From Fragilariopsis cylindrus CCMP1102 (Eukaryota > Bacillariophyta > Bacillariophyceae > Bacillariales > Bacillariaceae), in the NCBI GenBank assembly GCA_900095095.1, contig FMBT01000327.1:186001-250000 (forward strand): a stretch of 64,000 nt of DNA, written 5' to 3'. Shown in pieces: positions 52,996-63,774 of the stretch (its first letter is position 1; each line of letters opens with the position of its first letter). Below the pieces are notes generated by a model, which made no database searches, was not told where the DNA came from, and worked only from the letters and a program-made list of their open reading frames with translations. A program made the position numbers and the translations under genes.

Positions 52996-54675
52996 ATGAT
53001 GGACTCGTTCATGGAATTTTTGCTTCGAAAGCACGATATTAATTCATCGGATGTAACAATCGTCGATGATAAAGCATGTCCGGAATTATCCGCGGCATTG
53101 TTTCAATTGAACAAACCTAATACTGCCTCTTCTTCCCCGCACACTACCACTACCGGTAATAATGCTAGTGTCGGTGCCAACACCAATGCTAACAAAAAAT
53201 GTCGATGGTCCAACATCACGGACGATATGAACGATTTGCGCATCGCAAAGAGAAATCTCACCGATTTGCGACGGTCTTGGTCGATACTAACGTCTACCTC
53301 CGCATCGACATCATTAGTAGGAGGTATGTCACCGCCATACAATCGTTCGTCCTTTTCGAATGATTCCTTCAATCGCAGTAACGCCGGTTGGAATGATAAC
53401 GCGTTATGGGACGATGCTTCCTCTATTTCTAAAACCTTCAAGACAAGGATAGATAATATACAGCTACAGGAGGATAGTGATGACAACGATGACAACGATG
53501 TCATGATTGATGCCGAAAGAGAAGAGGTAGACACAAGATCCGATGACAAAGACGTTGTTGGTGAAACTAGTATTGATATCCTCGAAAACTTCCTCGAAGA
53601 TTGGGCTGTTCGAAAGGATTTACATAGCAATAGCGAAACACAAAAGTTATCATCCTCCTCGTTTTCTGATTGTGAGGACGAGAGTTCTGGTGAATTGACA
53701 GCCAGTACTTACGACATGGAAAAGTCATATCAGTCCTTTTACAACAAACTTGTATCGAACATCCATAGCGTCGCAAATCTAAATCATCAGGCACCGAAAC
53801 TCCCTCAACGGAAGATTAGTCAAGATAAGTTGCGCTCGTTAAGTTCTTTCTTGGGTAGTAATTCCAGTCTACAGAATGTAGAAGAAGAACAAAACGATGG
53901 CAACAGCAATGTCAGCACGAATAGTAACGCTTCGTTCGACGGAACAAAACCAACGATGACGGCCGTAGTATCGGCTTCGGATCAGGATTCTGAAACGAGC
54001 GGAAAGATTTCTCCCTTCAACATACTACCATTCATCAAAACAGCGTCACAAATTGTGGCTGTCAATACCAAGAAGAAAAAGGATGCATCTAGTAAGGAAC
54101 AGAAACAACGTATCATACCACCATATGGTGGGGACGCAAAGTCCAACGATTCCATGCGGATACAAAGACTACGTGAAGCATTAGGACCTATGGCCCCAGC
54201 TACGAAGGATCTCGACCGTAACAACATGAAGAGTAAGATGATAGAAAACGTCACCGACCATAACAGCAACAACGATGATGACGGCAACGACGACAACGGC
54301 GATGATGGTGATGATGATGATGATGATGATGATATCTATAGTGGGAACCTAGCTCGTTGGTCTTCATGTAAATCTAAGGTTAAGTCCAATATAGGGACGA
54401 CAACGAAAAAACAACGAGGGTCTCCCCCATTATTTCCGACCCGTACTCCTAAACAAGGTGATGAGGGTAAGAGTGTTAGTAGCATATATACTGCTCCCGC
54501 TACGAATTCACCTTCGTCGAATTCTTCTTGTTCGTCTCCGTCACCTTCCGTTTCCATAGATTCAGATTCGGTGCATTCCGTGGACACATTGAAAGCTTCC
54601 AATATGCCTATGGCTATGATAGTAGACAGTAGATGCTGGGAAGACGACGACCTTATTGAAACATTAAAGGATTAG
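52996..54675 (+). CDS. Acidic, largely disordered protein, unknown
   Basis: 559 residues, single exon; two adjacent ATGs (52996, 52999). A short helical start ('MEFLLRKHDI') precedes a Thr/Asn tract. Next come 'KKCRWSNITDDMNDLRIAKR' and 'LRRSWSIL', basic-aromatic blocks recurrent in diatom regulatory proteins. Residues about 165-260 contain an acidic helix 'LENFLEDWAVRKDLH'. A predicted amphipathic segment 'SFYNKLVSNIHSVANLNHQ' follows, then 'ISPFNILPFIKTASQIVAV' and 'DSMRIQRLREALGPMAP'. Poly-Asp near 435-445 and Ser/Pro-rich sequence lead to a terminal 'CWEDDDLIETLKD'. There is no TM segment or signal peptide. Probably nucleocytoplasmic with several short binding motifs; function unknown. 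Confidence 0.75.
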   Translation: MMDSFMEFLLRKHDINSSDVTIVDDKACPELSAALFQLNKPNTASSSPHTTTTGNNASVGANTNANKKCRWSNITDDMNDLRIAKRNLTDLRRSWSILTSTSASTSLVGGMSPPYNRSSFSNDSFNRSNAGWNDNALWDDASSISKTFKTRIDNIQLQEDSDDNDDNDVMIDAEREEVDTRSDDKDVVGETSIDILENFLEDWAVRKDLHSNSETQKLSSSSFSDCEDESSGELTASTYDMEKSYQSFYNKLVSNIHSVANLNHQAPKLPQRKISQDKLRSLSSFLGSNSSLQNVEEEQNDGNSNVSTNSNASFDGTKPTMTAVVSASDQDSETSGKISPFNILPFIKTASQIVAVNTKKKKDASSKEQKQRIIPPYGGDAKSNDSMRIQRLREALGPMAPATKDLDRNNMKSKMIENVTDHNSNNDDDGNDDNGDDGDDDDDDDDIYSGNLARWSSCKSKVKSNIGTTTKKQRGSPPLFPTRTPKQGDEGKSVSSIYTAPATNSPSSNSSCSSPSPSVSIDSDSVHSVDTLKASNMPMAMIVDSRCWEDDDLIETLKD

Positions 54676-55738
54676 TTAGACAACACCATAATTAAACTAC
54701 TTTAGCTAAATAGTTTTGACATGCTTTAGTTTCTTTTGGGCATTTTTTTGTAAGTACGAAACTTATTAATATTCAGTATTAGTACAAGTACAACGTAGCC
54801 GTCTTGAGGACTGCGGGAAAGCTAAGCTTTTGGATTTGTGACCATTCAATTTGTGGCTGAATACACAAAATCAACATATACTTTGCTACGAAGTTTGACG
54901 ACGCTCTTAGTATTAATTGATTGATGCCATCGACGTTTGTGATCATTCAGTTTGAGGTTGAGTGAACAAATCAACAAGTACTTTGCTACGAAGGCTGAGT
55001 ACTGTAGGCACTATAGCAATTGATTGATGATATCGACATATTCGTGCAGTCGATCGGACGTTGTGCTTGGTGTGATTCCCATACCGTATTACAATCTCAA
55101 TCGCACCCACCTGCAGGTAAACAAATGTCACACCCCTCCACACATGGACTGTAGTTACTTCTTGCCTCTGCCTCTACCTCTGCTGCTGCTGCTGCTGCTG
55201 CTGCTTGTCGGTGTTTTGGTTGCAGCCACTAGTGGTTGTACTCATCCTTAGATGTCGTGGGCGGTTGGACAGGCGGGGTGTTCACCTTCCTTCTTTTGCT
55301 TTTTGGTATACGAATTGACTTTTAAGAAAAAATCAATCTCGAAGTACACAGGGAAACTGTTGAAAAGGATGGATAGTGAAGTACGACATGGGAATTTCTA
55401 ACCCATCCGGAGATATTTTTGTGGGGTACCGTATACAGCAAGTGTTTGATATGGACGCAAGTTTTAAGTCATGTGTTCGAATTCAACTACAGTATCATTA
55501 ATTGGTATAAATAATGATATTAATCTGACATCATATACTGTAGAATATAAAGGAATATGTAGATATATATATATATAACTTTAAACAACCTTTTTCTTGT
55601 TTTTGTTTGGTAGAATCGAAGATGAATCGAATCATTTCATACAAAGCAAGTAATAAGTTCTGTTTAATATGGAAAAAAATTGTAAATTGTAAATTGTAAA
55701 TTTGTAAATTGTTTCATCATCTTTTTTATTGTTTGTGT
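54676..55738. other. Convergent intergenic with simple repeats
   Basis: About 1.06 kb. 'aatcaaca(t/a)(a/g)tactttgctacga' occurs near 54870 and 54967 as part of a diverged pair. A (CTG)n run lies at about 55180-55204 and gtaaattgtaaatt repeats at 55681-55711. No gene supported. Confidence 0.6.
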
Positions 55739-56371
55739 TCATATTTCGGAGGAGACGTAATTTTGTGATCGTTGACATGTTATATCATGACCATGTTTAT
55801 ATTTAGGACCACGTACACATCGTGTACATTCTTTTGTTCCATCGTCGACACGTCTTGTTGTTGTTGCTGTTCTTATTTTTGTCGTCGTATTAGTTGTTAT
55901 TACTTTTTTCCTTTTACGCTGTTGTTGCTCTTCCAGTTCTGGTTCCAGTTCCGTAGGTGATTTAGTAGTAGTTATTGCTCCTTTTGTAAAAATTGCTTCA
56001 GCTCTTCCATTTATCCCTTCCAGTTCCGGTGATTTGGTATTATTGTTAATTGTTTCTGTAATAACATTTTTTGTACTTACAGCTGTTTGTTTAGTCTGAT
56101 CGTTGTTGTTGCTGATGTTGTTGACGGTACTGCTATTGTTGCTATTGTTGCTGATGTTGCTGATGCTGTTATTGTTATTATTGTTGTTGTTACAACTGGC
56201 GACATATTTTTGTGATCGTGGACATGTTATATCATGTCCGTGTTTATAACTTGGACCACGAATACATCGTGTACATATTTTTGTTCCATCATCATGATCA
56301 ATATCATTGTCAATATCATTATCATTATCATTATCATCATCGTCGACGACACTGCGACGTGATTGACTCAT
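55739..56371 (-). CDS. Protein with duplicated C-x2-C-x7-H-x-H-x3-C zinc-type motif
   Basis: 210 residues. Two near-identical modules lie at the ends: residues about 28-58 (from 'DDGTKICTRCIRGPSYKHG') and about 176-206 (from 'DDGTKECTRCVRGPKYKHG'), each closing with 'HDIT' plus Cys and 'RSQ.YV'. Each has Cys-x2-Cys-x7-His-x-His-x3-Cys, five candidate metal ligands. Between them is an Asn-rich linker of about 115 residues and a basic 'QRKRKKV' patch that may be a nuclear localisation signal. The modules are also very similar in DNA, indicating duplication of one exon-sized unit. A zinc-binding interaction module is inferred. No known finger class fits exactly. Confidence 0.75.
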   Translation of the reverse strand: MSQSRRSVVDDDDNDNDNDIDNDIDHDDGTKICTRCIRGPSYKHGHDITCPRSQKYVASCNNNNNNNNSISNISNNSNNSSTVNNISNNNDQTKQTAVSTKNVITETINNNTKSPELEGINGRAEAIFTKGAITTTKSPTELEPELEEQQQRKRKKVITTNTTTKIRTATTTRRVDDGTKECTRCVRGPKYKHGHDITCQRSQNYVSSEI

Positions 56372-56887
56372 TTATTTATGAAGTTCAATTTGAACCGTGC
56401 AATGGTGGTAGTGGTGGTAGTGGTGATGCTACTATGGTTACTGAACTTTGGTATATTCGATGTTGTCTTCTCAAGGCTATGTTCTTATTACTTTTGTGAA
56501 CTTTTCTTTAAAAGCCAATGATCAATGATCAATATAAGTATGATCGACTTGTCATCATCGAATCAGACGAGGACGAATCAATCAATCAATCAATCAATCA
56601 ATCAGCCATACAGTAGTTTGCTTTGAGTCGAGTCAGTCGTATTTAAGCCTTACTCTGTCGTACTTTCGAACTGTGAAAAAAACGAATAAAAATGGGATTC
56701 ATTCGAAGATTCATTGAGGATCTTGTGGTCATTGTTACGACTTTAAGCTAATAATTCGAAGTTTGTTCAACACATCGTATCAGTCCACAACAACAAACAA
56801 CATCAACGACAACACACCTCTACCGTAGTACAACAACGACATCAATAACAATAACAAATAACAATAACAAACTACATCAACTAAAAA
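56372..56887. other. Divergent promoter interval
   Basis: About 515 bp between the zinc-motif gene (-) and the TLC gene (+). It holds (CAAT)n at about 56577-56602, a 19-codon upstream ORF (56692-56751), and an ACA/CAA-rich leader up to 56880. Confidence 0.6.
56692..56751 (+). other. Upstream ORF (19 codons) before the TLC gene
   Basis: ATG with context aaaaatgg, 19 codons beginning 'MGFIRRFIEDLVVIV', then two consecutive in-frame TAA codons. It ends 136 bp before the main ATG. It could reduce translation of the downstream frame if it lies in the transcript. Confidence 0.35.
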
Positions 56888-57862
56888 ATGTCTTTCCTGC
56901 CAATAGCAGCAACCGTTACAGAATTTTTCGAACAACACGTAATAACACCTTTTCCGTTGTTGTTGCCATACGGTTTAAAGTGTGTGATATCACATATCGT
57001 ATTGTACATAACTTTTAAATACTTGTTACCATCGGCATCGGTGACGACGACTTCGAGACAGAGCAGTAGTAGTAGCAAAGATGATGATGATTATAATTAT
57101 CCTTGGAAATTATCTCCAGCCTTCACGGCAAATAGAATTGTTGCATTTTGTGTTATGAGTCATTGGTCATACTTAGGATTGAAACATGTTTGGTCGTACG
57201 ATTACAACAACGAAGAGGGAGCAGCAAAAACATTTATACCAGCTGGATTTGATATAGCACAAATTGCCATGGGTACATTATTAGTTTGGGATATACCATC
57301 AAGTCTTATAGGTGGATCAGGTCCAACAGATATTATGATGCATATACATCATATAGGGATGGTTTTAGTAACAGCTTGTGTGTTGGGTGTTATTGGTACT
57401 AGTGATTATAGTATTAGTAATACTAATATCGTTGGAACACACGTAGCACCTATTTTCTTAGGTGCTATTGAATTTTCATCTATTCCATTACAAATTGTTG
57501 ATCTTTGTCATCCAAAAAAATCTCCACATTGGTACAACTACGTTAACAACAACAATATGTCAACAACGTCGATGTCATTTCAAAAATTATGTTCATCCGT
57601 AAACGAAATTTCAAGAATTTTGTTTGCTGTCCTATTTTTAATTACAAGAGGATTTTATTTTCCATATGTGGTTGTAACGATTGCTATACCAGATTTTAAT
57701 GCAGAGGGTAGCTTACCATCGATGGTACTTTTGTATATGTCCATATTGTTTTCTTTACTACAAATGTACTGGGCGACCTTAGTCGTTGGACAGGTAAAGA
57801 GGGCATTCTTTCCATCGGGTGGTGAAAGTAAAAAAAACAATAGGAAATCAAAGGACGAGTAG
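56888..57862 (+). CDS. TLC (TRAM/LAG1/CLN8) domain membrane protein
   Basis: 324 residues, single exon, with about seven hydrophobic segments. The TLC signature is recognisable: the first conserved block with Trp ('VMSHWSYLGLKHVW'), the His-rich loop after a TM start ('DIMMHIHHIGMVLVTACVLG'), 'FLGAIEFSSIPLQIVDL', 'ISRILFAVLFLITRGFYFPY' and a final 'LQMYWATLVVGQVKRAF' followed by a basic, Lys-rich C terminus (possible ER retrieval). It resembles TMEM56/TLCD-type members rather than ceramide synthases, because no homeobox-like or Lag1p 'HH...D' catalytic set is fully evident. A role in membrane lipid composition or sensing at the ER or Golgi is inferred from the family. Confidence 0.87.
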   Translation: MSFLPIAATVTEFFEQHVITPFPLLLPYGLKCVISHIVLYITFKYLLPSASVTTTSRQSSSSSKDDDDYNYPWKLSPAFTANRIVAFCVMSHWSYLGLKHVWSYDYNNEEGAAKTFIPAGFDIAQIAMGTLLVWDIPSSLIGGSGPTDIMMHIHHIGMVLVTACVLGVIGTSDYSISNTNIVGTHVAPIFLGAIEFSSIPLQIVDLCHPKKSPHWYNYVNNNNMSTTSMSFQKLCSSVNEISRILFAVLFLITRGFYFPYVVVTIAIPDFNAEGSLPSMVLLYMSILFSLLQMYWATLVVGQVKRAFFPSGGESKKNNRKSKDE

Positions 57863-59168
57863 AAGATAAGATTAAAATATGGATTTGATACTATTTATAC
57901 AGTGTACTACTGTACATAACATTCCAAGAAAAGTAAAGGTATAAATAATATTATTTAAGCAACAGTACTATAGGTATTACGAGGGACCTTCGAATTTTAA
58001 TAGAACTGCGTTAAATAATAATGCTAGTAGAATAAATCAACTTCAATAATTCAATAATCGTATTATACTATAATTAAAATAGCTGGTTCCTTTTTCTTAC
58101 AGTACAGTACTATGCATTGATACTGGTAGTAGCATAGCATGAACAACTAGTGTATAAAGGATTGGATTAAGTTTATATGGATGAATTCTTCTTCTTCGTT
58201 TTATTTTATTATGTATGCAACCTTATCTAAGATTAAAAGAATAAAGGATACGGTAAATAGATAGTATTTATTATAAGAATAAATCTTCCACTTCCTGCAC
58301 GTACTACTACACTGTATTCGCCTTTGAAAAATCATGTAGGCAGACCAGCGTACCGGAACTTTAGAGTGAACTGGTTTTACTCGCACTGATACCATACATT
58401 ATAACATAGTCCTACATCATACAAGATGGTTCGTTTCGTAGATTAAACTAAATCAGCACTTACTTCGATAAGAATAAGTAAGCGTGCAGTAGGAAATCTA
58501 TTGCACGGTAGCTAGCTAGAAGGAATATATAAAAAAAAGGTATTTGCGTAGATTTATATTTGAGTATAATGTTGAAACCTTGTTTATATTTATTGTTCAT
58601 ACGGTACAGTATAGATTTGCATGCTGCATTACAAAAAAGGGGGGAGGGGGATCAGACGTAGCAATGATTTGGGATACATACATTGTATTTATATACCGCG
58701 ATCTTACTGTATGTGCAGGTACCGTAAGGCAGGCAGTGTGCGGTAAGACTGGATTGATTCTACAAAGTCTATTGTACAGAAGCTACCGTAGCTAGAAGGA
58801 GATAATATAAGAAAGTGTATGATGTTAAAATCTTTGGCTTTATATTTATTTTAGGATTTACATTGCAAAAAATGAGGGAGGGGGACTAGTAGTAGCAAGG
58901 ATTGGGAATACATTGTATTGTATTGTATTGTATTATATACCGCGATCTTTATGTGCAGGTGCGGTATATATAATACGGTATTATTACAGTAGGAGCTTGA
59001 GAGCTAGCTATGTGCAGTGAGTGCTCTCCGTGCTTGTTTGATTCGATAATTCGACGTCTGCTTGTATGTACATTGCGTCAATATCGAGTGTAGTGTGTAT
59101 GTAGAACAGAAAAATTGGTACAGGATGCACAGAAGTACAGTATGAAGTGTATCATTTCATTCATCAGT
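57863..59168. other. Intergenic with a diverged repeat pair
   Basis: About 1.3 kb containing two copies of a sequence of about 220-230 bp (58507-58740 and 58780-59000) and (TATTG)n at about 58913-58935. No gene supported. Confidence 0.6.
58507..59000. repeat. Two diverged copies of about 220-230 bp
   Basis: Both copies read in order: 'gtagctag(ctag)aagga', 'atatttatt', 'ttgcaaaaaa'-like, 'gggagggggac/atca', 'gtagcaa(t/g)gatt(t)ggga', 'atataccgcgatctt' and 'tatgtgcaggt(a/g)c'. The second copy has an expanded tattg array at the site of attgtattt in the first. Confidence 0.75.
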
Positions 59169-59528
59169 TTATATGTCAACGAAATGACCCCATTCATCTG
59201 TTTTCCGTTGTTCCTTGTTTGTTTTAGCAAAATATGTATCAAATGATCTGGTACTTTCAGTGAATCTTGTTGGTGTTGATGATCCGCTGCTACTGCTACT
59301 GCTTGATGTAGTAGGATCAAAGATAATAGAAACAGAATTTGTTCTTGAGGATGATCTTGATGATGATCTTGATGACGTGAATAATGATGATGGGAACATA
59401 TTCGTTGATGATGTTGACGATGCACAATTATGCGTTGATGAAGACGATGGTCGTGATCGTATACAAGTTGATCGTTTCAATGTCTTTCGACTTGAAGAAG
59501 AATAGGAGTTCATCATAATGCCTGGCAT
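59169..59528 (-). CDS. Small Ser-rich protein with conserved-looking C terminus
   Basis: 119 residues from the ATG at 59528. The first 85 residues are Ser/Thr/Arg-rich and disordered ('SSSRKTLKRS', 'SSRSSSRSSSRTNSVS'). The C-terminal part 'RFTESTRSFDTYFAKTNKEQ' and the end 'DEWGHFVDI' look like a structured or binding motif ending at the stop. There is no signal peptide or TM segment. Another minus-strand frame overlaps but is a His/Gln translation of the same Ser codons. Likely a small intracellular regulator; function unknown. Confidence 0.6.
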   Translation of the reverse strand: MPGIMMNSYSSSSRKTLKRSTCIRSRPSSSSTHNCASSTSSTNMFPSSLFTSSRSSSRSSSRTNSVSIIFDPTTSSSSSSSGSSTPTRFTESTRSFDTYFAKTNKEQRKTDEWGHFVDI

Positions 59529-60134
59529 GGTTATAGATTTAAGTAGTACTAGTATGTACTTTTACTTGAGATAGGATAGGATAGACTAGACGTTGGAAGT
59601 ATTATTTGTGAGAGTAGTACCTTGTAATAATTGTGCTAGAGGAGTGAGATTGCCGTAATGTATGTCGTAATGGGAGTGGTGATAATAAAGTGTTCTTGGT
59701 TTACTTTGTGTGTGTGTGTACAAAGAAAGTGTCGACGCTAACGGAAGTTTGTTTGTTTGTCTTTGAGTCTCGAAGCAATTGCGACTTACGTGTAATTTTG
59801 TTCAATTTATTCTCTACGACTAGGTCTCGTAGCGCCTAGTACAAGCTAAAACGTGTTACCAATCAAAAATGATGTTGTTGAAATGGAAGTCGTTGATTTG
59901 TAAAAACGTTCTATTAGGAAGAAAGTCGCAGATTTACGTCATCATGATCATGTGGCGCGCGTTTATATTTACTTATAGGCGTTTAATAGGTGTTATCAAG
60001 CAAGTGTCAAGAAAAATAGAAAAATAGTGCGTATTTCGACGTTTTTCTTGATTTCGTGTTTTGATATGATTGCGTTTACATTCAATCTTGCATGCAACAA
60101 TCAGAATATACTTGTACTTCAGTTTTGCATTCTG

Positions 60135-60316
60135 AACGAATGAAAACACTCGAATCGAATGACAAACAATTCGGATATCGAAGATCTCAAAGAGAACTTC
60201 TTCAAGAATAAAAGTTTTGACTCTCAACGAATGAAAACAATCGAATCGAATGACAAACAATCGAATCAATCGAATCGAATCCAAAGAAAACTTCTTCAAG
60301 AATTGAAAGTTTTGAC
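60135..60316. repeat. Tandem duplication of about 91 bp rich in CGAAT
   Basis: Copies 60135-60225 and 60226-60316 share 'aacgaatgaaaaca', 'tcgaatcgaatgacaaacaa', 'gaacttcttcaagaat' (one base changed) and 'aaagttttgact'. gaatc/cgaat pentamers fill the middle. Confidence 0.8.
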
Positions 60317-60322
60317 TTTGAA

Positions 60323-60330
60323 TGACGTCA
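60323..60330. promoter_or_regulatory. Full-length CRE octamer TGACGTCA
   Basis: A perfect TGACGTCA palindrome at the end of the 60135-60316 duplication. It is a consensus bZIP/CREB-type site, but no gene start lies within 700 bp on either side, so function is uncertain. Confidence 0.35.
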
Positions 60331-61698
60331 CATCACATGAAGCATAATCGTATGAATCGAATCGAATTAATCGAATAATCACTTCCTTGTTGGTATGGTA
60401 TGTGTAGTATGGTACCAGTGCTACTTGTAGGACTAGTAGTATATTATTAGTAGTGCATACTGGTTATTATGCTAAGGTGGGACCAAAGACCATTCATTAT
60501 CTTTATTATCTATGCTGTTCTCGTCAGATTACAACAATGTTGCTATATATTTGATTTATTTTCTACTTTTATACTGTCGATACAATTTAATGGATTTTTT
60601 GCTTTCTACTGTTGTTTGTTGTGGTTAGAGTAGTATGTACTGGTATGTGTGTATTATTAGTTAGTTGTAATAATGTGCATTGTTGTTTATTATTTGATTA
60701 AATGTTGGCAGAAATAATAAAAGACCACTGTTTATTAGTATCACACTGTCTCGTTTAATTTGTAATGGTAATGATTTAGGTGTTGTATTGAGTGAGTGGC
60801 AAGTGAGTGTTAGGTAAGTCATCATAACCTCACACAAAGAACTGGATGGAACCTGTATAAAGTCGAATGAATATGAAAAAGAGAAATGAAGCACACATAT
60901 TGACAGGACAAGTGAGTAAAATCTAAATCAAAGATACATGAATGAACTTGTTGTTGATCTTCTTCACATACCATCACCACCACCATGTATAGTATACTAC
61001 ATGATTCTTCATTAATATTATTGTGAATTTGTAGTGTGTGTAATTTATTATGTGAGCAAGATTTATCTGCATAATTACAGGTAGAAAATGTTCTCTTCTA
61101 CTATTCTTTGGCTTAATTCACAACAGCTGGCTAGATAGTCTCTTTAGCTGTCTCTCAAGTGTCCAGATATATTTTCCATCCAAAGTGACCGCATATCACG
61201 CTCGCGTGCAATAGAATATATTGGTTGATATTTAAAAGGAACAACTAACAGAGATTTGATCTTCAAATCTGATCTACCAAGTAGTACGTTCAACCATTGA
61301 TGATGCTGCCTTGCTAGTGGAAAGGAACTGAAGAAGGTACAACATACCCTAATTCTGCCAGATCTAGAATTGGTTATATCTACCATATTAATAATATATT
61401 CGAAGTTGTAGTGGGCTTTCTCTAGCGCTCTATGATGTTGACGGCTCGCTCAATTCAATCCATGATATATAATCATAGACCCACACCATCACAATATTTT
61501 GACCTCAGGTCGGAATCTGCGTATTTGTTGAGTACAACATAAGGAATGATGTGGGTATTATGATGAAGAACAAATCCGATCTAAAAGAATCATTTTCGGT
61601 TGCATTTTTTAATAGAATAGTACATATTTGAATAAAAAGGTCGTTCTAAAATATCCTACAAGTGCTATCCGTGCTAACATATATAGATTTAAAAGGAT

Positions 61699-63740
61699 TT
61701 ATCTAAGCGAAGGAGAATCCGTATTTGTCGGTGCAGAATACAATGCGTCATCGGTAGATGCTCTCGGCTTTGTAACTCCAAATGGCGAATACGATTTTTT
61801 CAGTGGCGATTCCAACAATGAATTATCTTTTAAGTCATTCAAATATGAGACCTGATTCGTCGCTACTTCGGGAGTAGATGCTTCGGATATTGATGTAGGT
61901 GGTGGGCCATACAAAGAATCTTTCGTCGATGGCACTTTGGGATTCCCGAAAGGAGAGTAAGAGTCTTTCACAGATGCACCTCTGCCCCCATTGCTGCCTG
62001 ACATAGATTCCAAATACGAACAACCATTCACTGTTGTCGAAGATACAGCATATTCATCAATTGGCGGATAATCGTCAACCATAGGTTGGGACGTTATTGA
62101 ATCCGGTGGATCGTATAGTGAATCGCTACCCACCTTTTGAGGGCTCGAAAATGGCGAATATGACACTTTTAGACCCTCACCTGAAGACATTGAATCCAAG
62201 TACGAACCACCTTCTACTGCCTGAGTATCAGCGACACTATAATCATCAGATTGTACTGGCTCTTCGTATTCTATAGATAGAGAAGATGATGGTGAAGCTG
62301 GAGCTTCGTATAATAAATCACTACCCACCTTTTTTGGACTTGAAAACGGAGAGTATGATACTTTTAGACCTTCAGCTGATCCTCCAGACATGGATTCCAA
62401 ATACGATACACCTTGTGCTGACTGAGTAACAGATTCATCAAATCTTGCTGTTTCATCATAATCTATAGATAGAGACGATGACGAGGCTGGAGCATTGTAA
62501 AGTGGATCGCCGTCCACATTTTTAGGACTCGAAAATGGCGAATATGACGCTTTTAAACCATCAATAGAACTCGAACTCGACATAGATTCTAAATACGATA
62601 CACCATTGTTCACCTCGGTAGTCGCAGACGAGGCGGCTGGTGTGGGGACCATCGCTACAGAGGCTCCTTCGTTAGAACCATCCGATGGTGGAGCGTACAA
62701 TGCGTCGTTTGCGGTGCCCATGTCGGTTGAAGGTTCTTGTCCGACTCCAAAGGGAGAATACGATCGAGGTTGGATCTCATCGGTGACAAATGCCAATCCT
62801 TCAAGATATGGTTGTGCATCAATTGCCATAGTAGCCGATGTTGCATACTCTTGGTCAACTTGAACATTTGGACGCGGTGGTTGAATTGGTGGTTGAATAG
62901 GTGGCGTTCCCGAGTACGTTTCCTCGACTTTCGATTGCTGTTCGTCATTTTCTTGCCAATTGAGGCCAACTGTCCCTACCACCATGGCGACCGAAGCAGC
63001 AGCTATGTAATATATATCGTTTTCCTTACCGATGAGGGTGGTACTAGCTTTTGAGAGCTCCGTTGTCCCGGAAATGAGTTGGTTTACAACTGGTGCCGGT
63101 GCTCCAGTAACGGACGCGGCTGTAACGGTTCCGCTAGACATCGAAGCAACCTTTTGAGCTGATACGGTTTGTTGCCATTTTTGAAACGTCGATAATTTAT
63201 CATCAGACACAATCATAGTCGATGCAGGTCGTAATGTTGATGCTCCACCTGTATGCCTAAAACCGACGGCAGCTTCTCCCACACGTGTTTCGTATTGAGC
63301 TCGTTGTTCCTCTTGCCACGCTTCGTACGTCGACAACGACGGTGACGCATAGGTTGTTTTTCTTGCAGCCTTTGCACCAATACTAGCCTTACGTACTTCA
63401 GCTGTTGCCATCGCTTGACGAGAGGCCGCTTCTTCTGCTAGTCTTTGTTTTTCGGTCGAGTCCTCTTTAAGAAATCGTTCGTTCGCAGCAGATTTCTCAG
63501 CTTCTGCAAGTTTCACGGAGAAATCTTGTGCCTCCTTTAATTGGGCCAATTCTGCATCTCGAAGCTTCCGCATGAATTCTTCCTTCGCGACAATTTCCTT
63601 TGATATCCTGTTAATATTGGGGTAGGCAATGAGATTTCGAGTAAGTTGACAACAGCATAAATCAGTAATTGGTGACTGACGACGAAGAACGGCGTAAAAC
63701 CTATCTAACTCTCTCTCTCTCTCGTATATACACACACACA

Positions 63741-63774
<34 letters not shown>

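Larger units (their letters stand above)
59529..61698. other. Large gene-poor interval
   Basis: About 2.2 kb. It includes a tandem pair (60135-60316) followed by a full CRE octamer (60323-60330). A 61144-61386 minus frame has normal composition but no recognised domain. No gene supported. Confidence 0.5.

Noticed and set aside
55465-55480. tRNA B-box-like gtgttcgaattc
   Set aside because: No A box, acceptor stem or cloverleaf can be drawn around it.
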